Notes: generated from the sequence alone by a model not told the origin. Counted from the first letter of the stretch, positions 7,401 to 17,794 are shown. The stretch is DNA of 64,000 nt from Prochlorococcus sp. AG-442-M23 (GCA_003209655.1 QCPW01000001.1:1-64000), one strand, 5' to 3'. Program-made: numbers and translations.

Positions 7401-9411
7401 ATTCTTTAGAACTATCGTTTTCTTCTAAACGACTTTTTAGGATTTCAAAGATTGCTTCTTTTAAATCAGTATCTGATATCCGCTTAGATTCTGTTCTTAG
7501 GTAATTTTCCAACTGTGATTTGCTAACGCTCCAGCTACTTAGTTCATCTTTTTGCTCGACAGATTTCTTCTTATTAGAGTTTTCAGAGAGTGAATCATTA
7601 TTTAACTGAAGCCAACCATCAGCTGTTAACTGATTTAACTCATTTTGCATTTCATCTAATGATATAAAAAGCTCTCTAGTTCTTTTTAAGATTTTTTTGG
7701 CTGAATTTTGTTCTGCTATTGATGGGATTGGAATACTTAAGTTTTTTAACTCTTTTATTGATAGAAAAGGAATGGTAGATCCTTGACTAGAAGAAGAGAT
7801 TAACCTTTGACATATTTTACTTCTTAAATATTGCAGTAAATATTCAGGATTAATAGATGATGAGTCGTGAACTCTTAAGATACACAAGGATGTTCCAGGA
7901 ATTGTATTTTCTAAATCTGTTGAGATAATACCTATCTTTCCAATTGTTCCTTTTATAGAAATAATTAAATCATTTCTTTTTACGAAGGGTAAATTTGATC
8001 TCGAAAAGAATTCATCTCCAACATTTACTTTCTTACTTCCTTCCTTTATTTCTCCAATGCTATTGATATCCGAAATTAATATTTCACTAATTTCTGTCCC
8101 ATTTTTAATATTTTTTGATGAAGAATTTAATGGACGTACAAAATCAACTAAAGAATTTAAGGTCACAGTTTCTCTATTGTTTAAAATATTTTTTATTTCT
8201 TTATCTTCATCCGTCAATAAATATCTTCGCACTGAAAGATTATATTCTTGTGATTTAATTTCATCAGAAGAAACTAAAATTGAATTTTTATCAATTTTTT
8301 TATTTTTATATAATTTAAATAAATTTTCGATTTCTTTTTCTGGGATAAGAAGAGTTCCTCTTTTTGCTTCATCGTCATTCTTGCAATTTGTGAAATCTAA
8401 AAATTGAACTTTATCATTCTTTTTTCTATTTTTTTTCAATATTAGTAAAGCTCCTTGAACTGCTGTACTTCGAAAAACATTTGGAGGAAGTTCAATTACA
8501 GTGTCAAGCCAGTTATTCTCAATCAGCTTTTTTCTGAAATAGGAAATCCCATTGTTATTAGAAAAAAGGGTACCCATATTTGTAATTGCAATAGTTGTAT
8601 CTTTAGTATTTTCATGGGCAAGATATATTGACTTGCATTGGAAATCTGTAATGTTATGCCATTCTCCTGAATAATTAGTTGATAAATATTCTGAAAAATA
8701 AGGAACCAAATCCCAATTCTGCCTATTCATCATGTGTTCAAATCCTAGAAATGTTATCTCTCTTGGAGACCAACGGTTTATTTTTGGTAATACTTTTCCA
8801 TATAGATGAAGTAAAGATGAGGCAAATCTATCTAAACGATCATATGGATCGTAATAAAAAACATCTCTATTCTCAATAAATTTATAGGCAGCGAGTGTTC
8901 CTACTGGTCCAAGACAATTTATTTCACAATTTTCTGAGATGTTGTCAAAAACCTTTTTAGAAAAATCCAGTATTCCCTTATTCAGAGAGTAAATTCCATA
9001 CCCGCTAAAACCAATATCAATCTCTAAAATAAGATCGATAATAGTCTCGATTTCTTTACTAGACCCAGTCGCCACAACTTTTGCTACTGGCAAAAATTTA
9101 GATCTTAAATTTTCAAAATTTTCAATGTGCTTTATATAACCTACTCTGCTGGAATTGTCCTCCATGTATTCTATGAATTCGGGCAGCATCCCTGGACCAT
9201 CTCTCCTTAGTTTGACCAAAATTTTTTCTATTTTTTCTTTACTATCAACTGTATTAAGAACATCAAAAAAACCTATTGCTTCATTTTCAGTTTGAGGCAG
9301 AAATTTTGCCCAAAGTAACATAAAAACAAGGGTATCTAGCCAAGCTTCACCACCTAATTTTGGATTGACTTTAATTAAATCTTTAATTTTTTTTAGTTGA
9401 GTATTATTCAT
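7381..9411 (-). CDS. Degenerate HsdM-like methylase fused to an HsdS-like specificity domain
   Basis: This 676-residue protein has an HsdM-type N-terminal helical region (about 1-150). A Rossmann-like part follows, with a weak motif I (CLGPVG, 166-171) and a motif II-like YYDPYDR (187-193). The late HsdM signature IELPPNVFRSTAVQGALLIL is at about 306-325. The catalytic NPPF/Y motif expected near residue 235 is not visible; the equivalent stretch reads WDLVPYF. Residues ~415-590 resemble a type I target-recognition domain (FVKRNDLIISIKGTIGKIG; IPIPSIAEQ). No hsdR is in the window. It probably binds DNA but may not methylate it. Its ATG overlaps the DUF4258-like stop by four bases. Confidence 0.7.
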   Translation of the reverse strand: MNNTQLKKIKDLIKVNPKLGGEAWLDTLVFMLLWAKFLPQTENEAIGFFDVLNTVDSKEKIEKILVKLRRDGPGMLPEFIEYMEDNSSRVGYIKHIENFENLRSKFLPVAKVVATGSSKEIETIIDLILEIDIGFSGYGIYSLNKGILDFSKKVFDNISENCEINCLGPVGTLAAYKFIENRDVFYYDPYDRLDRFASSLLHLYGKVLPKINRWSPREITFLGFEHMMNRQNWDLVPYFSEYLSTNYSGEWHNITDFQCKSIYLAHENTKDTTIAITNMGTLFSNNNGISYFRKKLIENNWLDTVIELPPNVFRSTAVQGALLILKKNRKKNDKVQFLDFTNCKNDDEAKRGTLLIPEKEIENLFKLYKNKKIDKNSILVSSDEIKSQEYNLSVRRYLLTDEDKEIKNILNNRETVTLNSLVDFVRPLNSSSKNIKNGTEISEILISDINSIGEIKEGSKKVNVGDEFFSRSNLPFVKRNDLIISIKGTIGKIGIISTDLENTIPGTSLCILRVHDSSSINPEYLLQYLRSKICQRLISSSSQGSTIPFLSIKELKNLSIPIPSIAEQNSAKKILKRTRELFISLDEMQNELNQLTADGWLQLNNDSLSENSNKKKSVEQKDELSSWSVSKSQLENYLRTESKRISDTDLKEAIFEILKSRLEENDSSKESKDDSS

Positions 9412-9680
9412 AATTGCGATAGTTTTCTATTGAAAGAATTAAAACGATAAGCAGTTATAAGTACACCATCTGCCTCAACAGCGATAATCCCACCCTGGTC
9501 TCTAGCCTTAAGAAGAGCTCTTCTTTCTTGATCAAGAGTTTTGATTGCTATGTCAATTTGCTTTTTTCCTAAAATATACTTATCACCTTTTGGAAACCCA
9601 TACCTTTGAGCAACTTCTATAGAGGACTCTAAGATCCCCCTTTGCTGTATTCGCGATAAAAAGTGCTTTGTTCTTGACAT
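9408..9680 (-). CDS. DUF4258-like small protein
   Basis: This 90-residue protein has the pattern HFLSRIQQRGI near the N terminus and a C-terminal strand pair ending GVLITAYRFNS. This matches DUF4258-type proteins, a small fold related to RelE/BrnT-like toxins. The middle holds a long basic helix (DQERRALLKARDQG). It is the first gene of the minus-strand cluster and overlaps the methylase-like gene by four bases. A toxin or nuclease role is possible by family resemblance only; no matching antitoxin gene is obvious next to it. Confidence 0.6.
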   Translation of the reverse strand: MSRTKHFLSRIQQRGILESSIEVAQRYGFPKGDKYILGKKQIDIAIKTLDQERRALLKARDQGGIIAVEADGVLITAYRFNSFNRKLSQL

Positions 9681-9860
9681 TGAACTTTAGTGGATACATT
9701 AGTTATACATAAATAAGAAAAATATTGCAATAGTATTCAGAAACTTCTAAGCCCAGAAGTTTTATATATTTCATTTTAAGCATTATAAATATCAGTGGTT
9801 GCAATGTATTAGAAGTAATATAACAAAAATGTAAATCTTCAATAATTTTCAATCTATGGA

Positions 9861-10044
9861 TTATTTTTTTTGTTCTTTTAAGATATTTCTATATTCTTCA
9901 CCATATTTAGGGTCATTAAACCAAGTAGAATCTTTACCCAGCATGCGAGCATGAGCCTGCATGTTTTCTAGTCTCTTTTCAGCTCTTTGAGAATATTCAG
10001 CAGTGTTGTTTTCAATATTAAGGAATTACCCCCATACCACCCAT
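9861..10044 (-). pseudogene. Frameshifted 60-codon gene
   Basis: On the minus strand AGGA sits five bases before an ATG (complement of 10042-10044). The frame reads MGGMGVI and stops after eight codons. Removing one C of the CC pair (complement of 10022-10023) joins it to an open frame reading NIENNTAEYSQRAEKRL, then MQAHARMLGKDSTWFND, and ending in EEYRNILKEQKK before TAA at 9861-9863. The join would give about 60 residues of normal-looking hydrophilic protein. It is either a real one-base insertion, making a pseudogene, or a sequence error. The rest of the gap 9681-10136 holds nothing else I can support. Confidence 0.55.
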
Positions 10045-10136
10045 CACTTTCCTAAATAGGTACTTTGAAGGATAATTAATCTAAATAGCAAAGTTACCCA
10101 AACTTTACTCAAACCCTATATATTCGCCGAGATCCC

Positions 10137-10604
10137 ATGGTACAACAGGAACCTAGCTACTGGCTAATGAAAAGTGAACCACATGCTTATAGTATTGATA
10201 ACTTAAAAGCAGATGGGGTTACCTTATGGGATGGTATCCGAAACTATCAGGCACGCAATTTTATGAGAAAGATGAAAATTGGTGATAAAGTTTTTTTTTA
10301 CCATTCAAATTGTAAACCGCCAGGAATCGTAGGTTTTATGGAAGTTATAGATCTGAATATTATTGATCCAACTCAATTTCAAAAAGAATCAAGGTACTAT
10401 GACCCTAAATCAAGTCACAAAAACCCAAGATGGGATTGTGTGAAAGTAAAGTATCTTTTTAAATCAGATAAGTTTCTAACTTTACCTGAATTAAAAATTT
10501 TATTTAATGAAGAAGAACTTTTACTTGTTAAAAAAGGAAATAGATTATCTATCATTCCTGTAGAAATAAAAATAGCTAAATTGATCCTAGAAAAAATTAA
10601 ATAA
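10137..10604 (+). CDS. EVE-domain protein (DUF55)
   Basis: All 155 residues form an EVE domain, a PUA-like fold. Diagnostic segments are YWLMKSEP at the start, then LWDGIRNYQARNFM, GDKVFFYHSN and GIVGFMEV. EVE domains bind modified bases in DNA or RNA; the bacterial relatives are best known near modification-dependent restriction genes and tRNA-modification genes. Here it stands alone, converging on the DUF2811 gene. Length and motif order match the family closely. The ATG at 10137 places the first conserved residues at position 8, as usual. Confidence 0.9.
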   Translation: MVQQEPSYWLMKSEPHAYSIDNLKADGVTLWDGIRNYQARNFMRKMKIGDKVFFYHSNCKPPGIVGFMEVIDLNIIDPTQFQKESRYYDPKSSHKNPRWDCVKVKYLFKSDKFLTLPELKILFNEEELLLVKKGNRLSIIPVEIKIAKLILEKIK

Positions 10605-10617
10605 AATTAAGCCTATA

Positions 10618-10869
10618 TTACTTTTCAAAATCAATTGAAAACATTTTGCCTATATAGAGTCTGGTAAGATCTCTATTTTGAAATCCCTTTTGCATCAAAA
10701 ATACTGCTATGGCTGCTTGCAATATTCTATATTGATCCCAATGAGGATGGTCCTCAACGAATTTGTTCATAGCTTTTTGTAGGTTTCCATGAAGATCACA
10801 TTTGAAGCTAATTATTTCTTCTTTCTTATTGATAAATGTTTGGTTAACATCATAATTTAACTCTTGCAT
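10618..10869 (-). CDS. DUF2811 family protein
   Basis: The 83 residues contain the family signature DHPHWDQYRILQAAIAVFL followed by a QKG segment, typical of DUF2811, a small family I know mainly from cyanobacteria. It is soluble and probably helical. The role is unknown. It is a single minus-strand gene; the 315-bp gap on its upstream side holds the DnaA-like boxes and a non-canonical ORF described separately. It converges with the EVE gene, 13 bp apart. Confidence 0.8.
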   Translation of the reverse strand: MQELNYDVNQTFINKKEEIISFKCDLHGNLQKAMNKFVEDHPHWDQYRILQAAIAVFLMQKGFQNRDLTRLYIGKMFSIDFEK

Positions 10870-10918
10870 AATTTTAAATTAGGCGAAAATTTTTTTTGAA
10901 TATGAACCTCAGTTTTCT

Positions 10919-11023
10919 TCAAAAAAAGTAATTAGTCAACTTTTCATATTCCATTAAAGTCTCATCCTGTATTATTCTGAGAACCCAGTAAAGAAAAGGC
11001 TTTTTATTAAAATCTGTTTTAAT
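10919..11023 (-). other. Possible small ORF lacking a standard start codon
   Basis: An open frame on the minus strand ends at TGA (complement of 10919-10921). It reads KTDFNKKPFLYWVLRIIQ followed by a segment with EYEKLTNYFF, which looks like real protein. There is no ATG, GTG or TTG at the front; ATT at 11021-11023 is the only likely start, giving 34 residues. It could be a small gene with a lost start codon, one that uses ATT, or chance. It lies between DUF2811 and the DUF1818/rpoZ pair. Confidence 0.25.
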
Positions 11024-11068
11024 TAAATAAATTGAGAAATTAATATAAAATTTTCTTATGTCTTAAAG

Positions 11069-11121
11069 TTTTCCACATGATGCTGATCTAGAAATATTTT
11101 ACATAAATTAACTGTGGAAAA
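11069..11121. promoter_or_regulatory. Pair of inverted DnaA-box-like sequences
   Basis: TTTTCCACA lies at 11069-11077 and its reverse complement TGTGGAAAA at 11113-11121, separated by 35 AT-rich bases. TTTTCCACA is the form of the DnaA box described for cyanobacteria. The site is in a 315-bp gene-free gap. There is no dnaA, dnaN or cluster of more boxes nearby, so this is unlikely to be the main origin. A DnaA-binding control or titration site is possible. Confidence 0.4.
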
Positions 11122-11147
11122 GATGTGCAAAAAAATTCTTTGATAGG

Positions 11148-11169
11148 GGAATTTTTTTAAAAAAATTCC
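11148..11169. terminator. Perfect 22-bp palindrome after rpoZ-DUF1818
   Basis: GGAATTTTTTT and AAAAAAATTCC form an exact palindrome 15 bases beyond the DUF1818 stop on the minus strand. The stem is almost all A-T, and no separate T run follows, so termination would be weak. It may still mark the 3' end of the rpoZ-DUF1818 transcript. Confidence 0.35.
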
Positions 11170-11184
11170 AATTTTATTAATTTT

Positions 11185-11553
11185 TCAATCCATTGATTCC
11201 CACATTTTTTTAATTTCATTAAACAAATTTTCTGCTATTGGTATAGGCCAATACATTTCAAAAGATCTAGTTTGTTCTGAGCTTTCAAATATTAATCTTA
11301 AGTTCCATTCATATTTTTTCCCCTCCAATTCTGCGTACCAAGGCAATTGTTCTATTTCTAAATTAATGAACTCTTCATCCATTAATTCATCTTTTATTTC
11401 CAAAAATTGACTATTAAGTTTTAAAAGTAATTTGTAAAGTAATTCAAATTCGTGTTTTTGTAACTCAATTGCCCAATTATTTACACCAATTAAAAAACAA
11501 AATTTACCTTTTTTGATATCTTTGATCAATCTCCAATTTTTTTCTTTTAACAA
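11185..11553 (-). CDS. DUF1818 family protein
   Basis: These 122 residues match the cyanobacterial/plastid DUF1818 family. Landmarks are an N-terminal FLIGVNNWAIEL segment, then LPWYAELEGKKYEWNLRLI and a Trp-rich C-terminal part with FEMYWPIP. It is soluble, with no signal peptide. Function unknown. It begins two bases after the rpoZ stop, so it is co-transcribed with the polymerase omega subunit; that linkage may be only genomic economy. Confidence 0.8.
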   Translation of the reverse strand: MLKEKNWRLIKDIKKGKFCFLIGVNNWAIELQKHEFELLYKLLLKLNSQFLEIKDELMDEEFINLEIEQLPWYAELEGKKYEWNLRLIFESSEQTRSFEMYWPIPIAENLFNEIKKMWESMD

Positions 11554-11555
11554 AA

Positions 11556-11786
11556 CTAACCAGGAAGCAAATCTGGCTGATCTTGTTCATCACTTAATTC
11601 AATAATAGATCTTTGAACCGGTTTAATTGAAGACTCATCTAATAAGCCATCAAAATCATCAAAACGTCTTTGTTTAGCTCTAAAAGCAATTTTTACAGTA
11701 GTTAAGTATCTATTAGTAGATTTCCTTATTAAACTTTCCCCTCTTTTAGCAAGATCATTTTGATCAATATTAGAATTATTCAACAC
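11556..11786 (-). CDS. rpoZ: RNA polymerase omega subunit
   Basis: This 76-residue protein matches cyanobacterial RpoZ. It has a short N terminus, then [27 protein letters not shown], the omega core, with the Arg-rich helix that contacts the beta' subunit. An acidic tail follows. Omega promotes assembly of core RNA polymerase. The other large subunits lie near the right edge of this window (rpoB, rpoC1, rpoC2). DUF1818 follows directly in the same transcript. Confidence 0.88.
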   Translation of the reverse strand: MLNNSNIDQNDLAKRGESLIRKSTNRYLTTVKIAFRAKQRRFDDFDGLLDESSIKPVQRSIIELSDEQDQPDLLPG

Positions 11787-11882
11787 GTTAATAAATTTTT
11801 ACTACTAATTATACATTATAGTTAACTACATGAAAATTTTAAATATCCAAAAGTACTTAATACACTAAGTAAGTTATTTAAT

Positions 11883-13448
11883 ATGGAAAAAATTTTTTCA
11901 GGGACGCTTGCTCTAGATTTGGGAAATACTAATACTGTCATTGCTTTTCAGGATGAAAAGGGTAAGGATTTATTTTTGATAGACATACCTGGTATTACAT
12001 CTTCTCCTGGTGTTATACCGACAGCAGTTTGGTTCGAAGGCAAAGAAAATACAGAAAGAGTTGGGGTGTCAGCATTGAAAAAGAAAAATTCCTCTAATTC
12101 AGAAATTTTTTATCATTCAAATTTCAAAAGGTTAATTGGAAATCCTATTGAAAGTCAGAATGAGAAGTTTTTAAGTCCTAATGAATCAGGTGAAAAATTC
12201 TTTAAAAATCTTTGGGATAATATTCCAAAAGAATATGTGATAAAAAGGCTCGTTTTAACTGCTCCAATTGACACATATAAAGGTTATAGAAAGTGGTTGA
12301 TAAATCTCTGTAAAGATTTACCTATTAATGACATTGCACTAGTTGATGAACCTACTGCTGCCGGTATAGGCATCAATGTTCCGCTGGGGTCGAAAATTAT
12401 GATTATCGATATTGGAGGGAGTACCATCGATATGAGTGTAATAAAAACTCAAGGCGGTGAAGGTAAATCTGCTCCTATTGCAGAACTTTTGAAATTTCAA
12501 GGAAGGGATATGAGTGCGATATCAAAGCAAAAAATAAGATGTGCTGAAATAATCAGCAAATCGGGGTCGAAAATCGGGGGGAAAGATATAGATCAATGGA
12601 TTGTTAATTATTTTTTACCTTCCAATCAAGATGAAAGAAATCTTTCGATAGCAGAAAAGTTAAAATGTAAGCTTAGTAATCCAAAAATTAAATCTGAGAG
12701 AAGATATTCAATCTCATTATTTACAGCAGAGAATAAAGAAAAAGAATTTTTTATGAGTAAAGAAATATTCGAAAAAATTTTGGTAGAAAATAATCTTTTT
12801 AATCATTTAAATTCTTTACTTAAGGATTTATTAAATGAAGCCAGAGGGAATTTTTGTAACGTAAATGATTTAAACTCTGTGATTTTAGTTGGAGGAGGAA
12901 CGCAAATTCCATTAATCAAAGAGTGGATATCTAACGAGATTTCAGGAATACCAATCAAGTCTCCTCCTCCGATTGAATCAATCGCGGTAGGTGCCTTAGC
13001 CATGACTCCTGGTGTGAAAATTAAAGATATTTTAATTAAAGGTATATCTATAAAATTATTTAACAAAAGAGAACAAACACATTTCTGGCATCCAATTTTT
13101 TGTAAGGGCCAAACATGGCCTACAGAAAACCCATTTGAGCTAATTCTTCAAGCTAGTAAGAATGATCAAAAAATATTCGAGATTATTATTGGAGAAACTA
13201 AAACGAAAAGAGATTTTGATATAATTTTTGAAAGTGGTTTACCAAAGTTATCAGAGTTTCAAAATGAAGAAGAAGTACTTAAATGGAATAAAAAGCCTTT
13301 AAAAATAAAATTAAAAAATGGTTGCAAAGTTGGAGAAGATTCTTTAAAGCTTTTTTTTCGTATTGAAAAGGATTCTTCTCTTTACATAAAATGTCTAGAC
13401 ATTAATGAAAAAGAGTTAGGAGAATTTAATTTAGGAAATATCATTTAA
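11883..13448 (+). CDS. Hsp70/DnaK-like protein
   Basis: This protein of 521 residues keeps the actin-like ATPase landmarks of Hsp70: LALDLGNTNTVIAF (phosphate 1), VDEPTAAGIGI (connect region), IIDIGGSTIDMSV (phosphate 2) and SVILVGGGTQIPLI (adenosine). It is shorter than DnaK (about 640), and the C-terminal 150 residues do not look like a standard substrate-binding lid. It therefore belongs to the cyanobacterial Hsp70-like group rather than being the main DnaK. It is a single gene, divergent from rpoZ and converging with pyrR three bases away. Client proteins are unknown. Confidence 0.8.
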   Translation: MEKIFSGTLALDLGNTNTVIAFQDEKGKDLFLIDIPGITSSPGVIPTAVWFEGKENTERVGVSALKKKNSSNSEIFYHSNFKRLIGNPIESQNEKFLSPNESGEKFFKNLWDNIPKEYVIKRLVLTAPIDTYKGYRKWLINLCKDLPINDIALVDEPTAAGIGINVPLGSKIMIIDIGGSTIDMSVIKTQGGEGKSAPIAELLKFQGRDMSAISKQKIRCAEIISKSGSKIGGKDIDQWIVNYFLPSNQDERNLSIAEKLKCKLSNPKIKSERRYSISLFTAENKEKEFFMSKEIFEKILVENNLFNHLNSLLKDLLNEARGNFCNVNDLNSVILVGGGTQIPLIKEWISNEISGIPIKSPPPIESIAVGALAMTPGVKIKDILIKGISIKLFNKREQTHFWHPIFCKGQTWPTENPFELILQASKNDQKIFEIIIGETKTKRDFDIIFESGLPKLSEFQNEEEVLKWNKKPLKIKLKNGCKVGEDSLKLFFRIEKDSSLYIKCLDINEKELGEFNLGNII

Positions 13449-13451
13449 AAT

Positions 13452-13991
13452 TTATTTGGCCAAGAATATACCTTCTTCACCATCAACTTGTTTGAGACAC
13501 AAGTATATTGTTTCCTTTTTGCTAGTTGGTACTCTTCTTCCACAAAAATCAGGCTGAATTGGTAATTCTCTATGACCTCTATCAATCATTACTAATAACA
13601 TTACACTTTTAGGCCTTCCCCATGAAATAAGTGCATCCATTGCAGCTCGAACAGTTCTTCCTGTAAAAATAACATCATCAACTAAAACAATATCTTTTTT
13701 TTCTATAGATGTAGGAATATCAGTTGGTTCTAATAAACGAGTTCCGACCTTGTTTTGATCATCTCTATAAAAAGTTGGGTCAATTATTCCTGTCTGAACA
13801 TAAACTCCTGTTTTAGTAAACATTTCTTTTCTCAAAACCTCAGCAAGATGTACTCCCCTTGTAGGAATCCCAACCAAAAGAAGATTATCTAAATCTGAGA
13901 TCTTTTCAATAATTTCAAAAGTTAGACGAGAGATAGTTTTTCCTAGCTCATCTTCAGTAAGTATTACGACTTTTTTATCTGGAGAGGGCAT
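13452..13991 (-). CDS. pyrR: PyrR bifunctional pyrimidine regulator / uracil phosphoribosyltransferase
   Basis: The 179 residues have the type I phosphoribosyltransferase PRPP loop VLVDDVIFTGRTVRAAMDAL and an N-terminal LVGIPTRG loop, both typical of PyrR. In Gram-positive bacteria PyrR binds pyr mRNA and senses UMP and PRPP; it also converts uracil and PRPP to UMP. No pyr operon or attenuator is next to it, so salvage may be its main job here. Full family length. It converges with the Hsp70-like gene. Confidence 0.9.
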   Translation of the reverse strand: MPSPDKKVVILTEDELGKTISRLTFEIIEKISDLDNLLLVGIPTRGVHLAEVLRKEMFTKTGVYVQTGIIDPTFYRDDQNKVGTRLLEPTDIPTSIEKKDIVLVDDVIFTGRTVRAAMDALISWGRPKSVMLLVMIDRGHRELPIQPDFCGRRVPTSKKETIYLCLKQVDGEEGIFLAK

Positions 13992-14131
13992 ATTTTTTTT
14001 AAAATAAAAACAAAATGCAATTTCCTTAATAAATTAGCAAAAGCTAACTAAATTACATATAAATTGTGTCGAACAGCTTTTACGGCTAAATTAAAGATTG
14101 GTTATTTAAAACCTTGCATCTTAATTGAGAT

Positions 14132-15754
14132 ATGTCAAAGATTAGCAGCAAGAATATAAATAAAGTAAAAGGTGCTGAGAGTCCAGTAGTTCTAGCAATC
14201 CTTGATGGATGGGGACATCGAGAGGAAACTATAGACAATGCGATACAACAGGCAAACACTCCTGTTATGGACTCTTTATGGCATGCATATCCTCACACTC
14301 TTGTTAGTGCAAGCGGAGCCGATGTAGGGTTACCAAACGGTCAAATGGGTAATTCTGAAGTTGGCCATCTCACAATTGGTTCAGGAAGAATTATTCAACA
14401 AGAACTTGTAAGAATCACAAATATTGTGAAAAATAACCAACTGAATCAAGTTACTGAGTTAAAAGAAATAGCTAATTCGATTAAGAAAAAAAAAGGAACT
14501 TTGCATATCACCGGTTTATGTTCGGATGGAGGTGTTCATAGCCATATTGATCATTTATTAGGATTAATAAAATGGGCCTCTGAAGCTGGTATAAAAAATG
14601 TGGCTATTCACGTTATTACAGATGGTAGAGATACTCCAGCAAAAAGTGCTATTAACTATATAAAACAAATAGAAGATTGCATCGAAAAATTCAAAGTTGG
14701 AGAGATAGCATCTATATGCGGAAGATATTGGATGATGGATAGAAATTTATTATGGGAAAGAACCGAAAAAGCTTTTAAAAATCTAACTGATCCTAGTGTA
14801 AAGATTACTGATGTTTCTCCTGTAAATTATCTAAAAAAAAGTTATAGAGAAAATATTACAGATGAATTTTTAAAGCCCATAAGAATATCTAAAAATTTAT
14901 TAAAAGATGAAGATATTTTAATTTGTTTTAATTTTCGACCAGATAGAGCTAGGCAAATAATTAAGGCTCTTTCAGAGAAAGAATTTGATGAATTTGAGAG
15001 GAAAAACGTCCCTAATATAGATATACTTACTTTCACTCAATATGAATCAAATTTACCAGTTAAAGTAGCTTTCCCTCCTGAGTCTCTGAATAACTTTATT
15101 GGGCAGATAGTATCAGAAAACGGATTAAAGCAATACAGGACCGCAGAGACAGAAAAATATCCACATGTTACTTATTTTTTTAATGGAGGAGTAGAAGTTC
15201 CTTTACCAGGAGAAAAAAGACATTTAATTCCGTCCCCTAGAGTCGCTACTTATGATATTGCTCCAGAAATGTCTGCTGAAGAGTTAACTATTAGTTGCTC
15301 TAATGCGATAAAAACTGGTCAATATGCTTTTGTTGTAATAAATTTCGCAAATCCTGATATGGTTGGTCATACAGGAAATATGGATGCGGCAATAAAAGCT
15401 ATCGAAACAGTCGATAGATGTATAGGTAAAATAGTTAATGCCACAGGAGAAATGGGCGGCAGTATCCTGATCACTGCAGACCATGGTAATGCTGAAGTTA
15501 TGAAAGGTCCTGCCGGAGAACCTTGGACAGCTCATACGATTAATAAAGTTCCATTAATCTTTATTGAGGGCGAGAAAAGAAAAATCCCGAATATGGGCAA
15601 TGAAATTTATTTAAGAGAAAATGCCGGGTTAGCAGATATTGCTCCAACTTTATTACAAATCCTTAATCTTCCTATTCCAAAAGAGATGACAGGAAAATCA
15701 CTTATTAAAGAAATTGAATTAAAAGGATATAATAAAGTCGTTCAACATGTTTAA
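14132..15754 (+). CDS. gpmI: 2,3-bisphosphoglycerate-independent phosphoglycerate mutase
   Basis: This 540-residue, manganese-dependent alkaline-phosphatase-superfamily enzyme interconverts 3- and 2-phosphoglycerate. Visible landmarks are LAILDGWG at the start, the phosphoserine site [36 protein letters not shown], and the metal-binding ITADHGNAE and [10 protein letters not shown] segments. Length fits the family. secG follows 29 bp downstream on the same strand, so the two probably share a transcript ending at the long stem-loop at 16039. Confidence 0.95.
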   Translation: MSKISSKNINKVKGAESPVVLAILDGWGHREETIDNAIQQANTPVMDSLWHAYPHTLVSASGADVGLPNGQMGNSEVGHLTIGSGRIIQQELVRITNIVKNNQLNQVTELKEIANSIKKKKGTLHITGLCSDGGVHSHIDHLLGLIKWASEAGIKNVAIHVITDGRDTPAKSAINYIKQIEDCIEKFKVGEIASICGRYWMMDRNLLWERTEKAFKNLTDPSVKITDVSPVNYLKKSYRENITDEFLKPIRISKNLLKDEDILICFNFRPDRARQIIKALSEKEFDEFERKNVPNIDILTFTQYESNLPVKVAFPPESLNNFIGQIVSENGLKQYRTAETEKYPHVTYFFNGGVEVPLPGEKRHLIPSPRVATYDIAPEMSAEELTISCSNAIKTGQYAFVVINFANPDMVGHTGNMDAAIKAIETVDRCIGKIVNATGEMGGSILITADHGNAEVMKGPAGEPWTAHTINKVPLIFIEGEKRKIPNMGNEIYLRENAGLADIAPTLLQILNLPIPKEMTGKSLIKEIELKGYNKVVQHV

Positions 15755-15783
15755 ATTGAATACTTAGCAAATAAAATAAAACA

Positions 15784-16008
15784 ATGAGTCAAATATTTTC
15801 TTGGATATGGGTAAGCTCTGGAATCCTACTTATACTTTTAGTTTTGCTTCATAGTCCAAAAGGCGATGGTATGGGAGGAATTGCGGCAAGTGGGAGCTCA
15901 ATGTTTACAAGTGCTAGCAGTGCTGAAGCATCACTAAATAAAATAACCTGGACAATATTGATTATATTTTTGTCTCTTGCAATAATTCTTAGTGCTGGGT
16001 GGATATAG
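15784..16008 (+). CDS. secG: SecG protein-export channel subunit
   Basis: This 74-residue protein has two membrane helices (about residues 1-22 and 52-73) joined by a Gly/Ser-rich loop with the SecG pattern SPKGDGMGGI and a run of ASS repeats. SecG assists the SecYEG translocon. It lies directly downstream of gpmI, a common cyanobacterial arrangement as far as I recall. The transcript then runs into the palindromic stem-loop at 16039-16100. Confidence 0.9.
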   Translation: MSQIFSWIWVSSGILLILLVLLHSPKGDGMGGIAASGSSMFTSASSAEASLNKITWTILIIFLSLAIILSAGWI

Positions 16009-16038
16009 AGTTTTCAAACTAGATTCATCTATCTTTAG

Positions 16039-16100
16039 ATTTATTAGTAAACAAAAAAGGGATTGTTAAAAAACAATCCCTTTTTTGTTTACTAATAAAT
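16039..16100. terminator. Perfect 29-bp stem-loop between secG and groL
   Basis: Left arm 16039-16067 and right arm 16072-16100 are exact reverse complements around an AAAA loop. Each arm contains AAAAAAGGGATTGTT or its complement, so both strands have a GC-bearing stem with a T run. It lies between two convergent genes and should end transcription from both sides. Confidence 0.9.
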
Positions 16101-16108
16101 TTTGTTAT

Positions 16109-17770
<1,662 letters not shown>

Positions 17771-17794
17771 TTAATAATTTTTGAAACAAATATT

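Noticed and set aside
8720-8760. GTTCAAATCC, like the T arm of a tRNA
   Set aside because: It lies inside the methylase-like coding region, and no cloverleaf or acceptor stem can be drawn around it.
11069-11121. Chromosomal origin of replication
   Set aside because: Only two DnaA-like boxes are present, with no dnaA or dnaN nearby.
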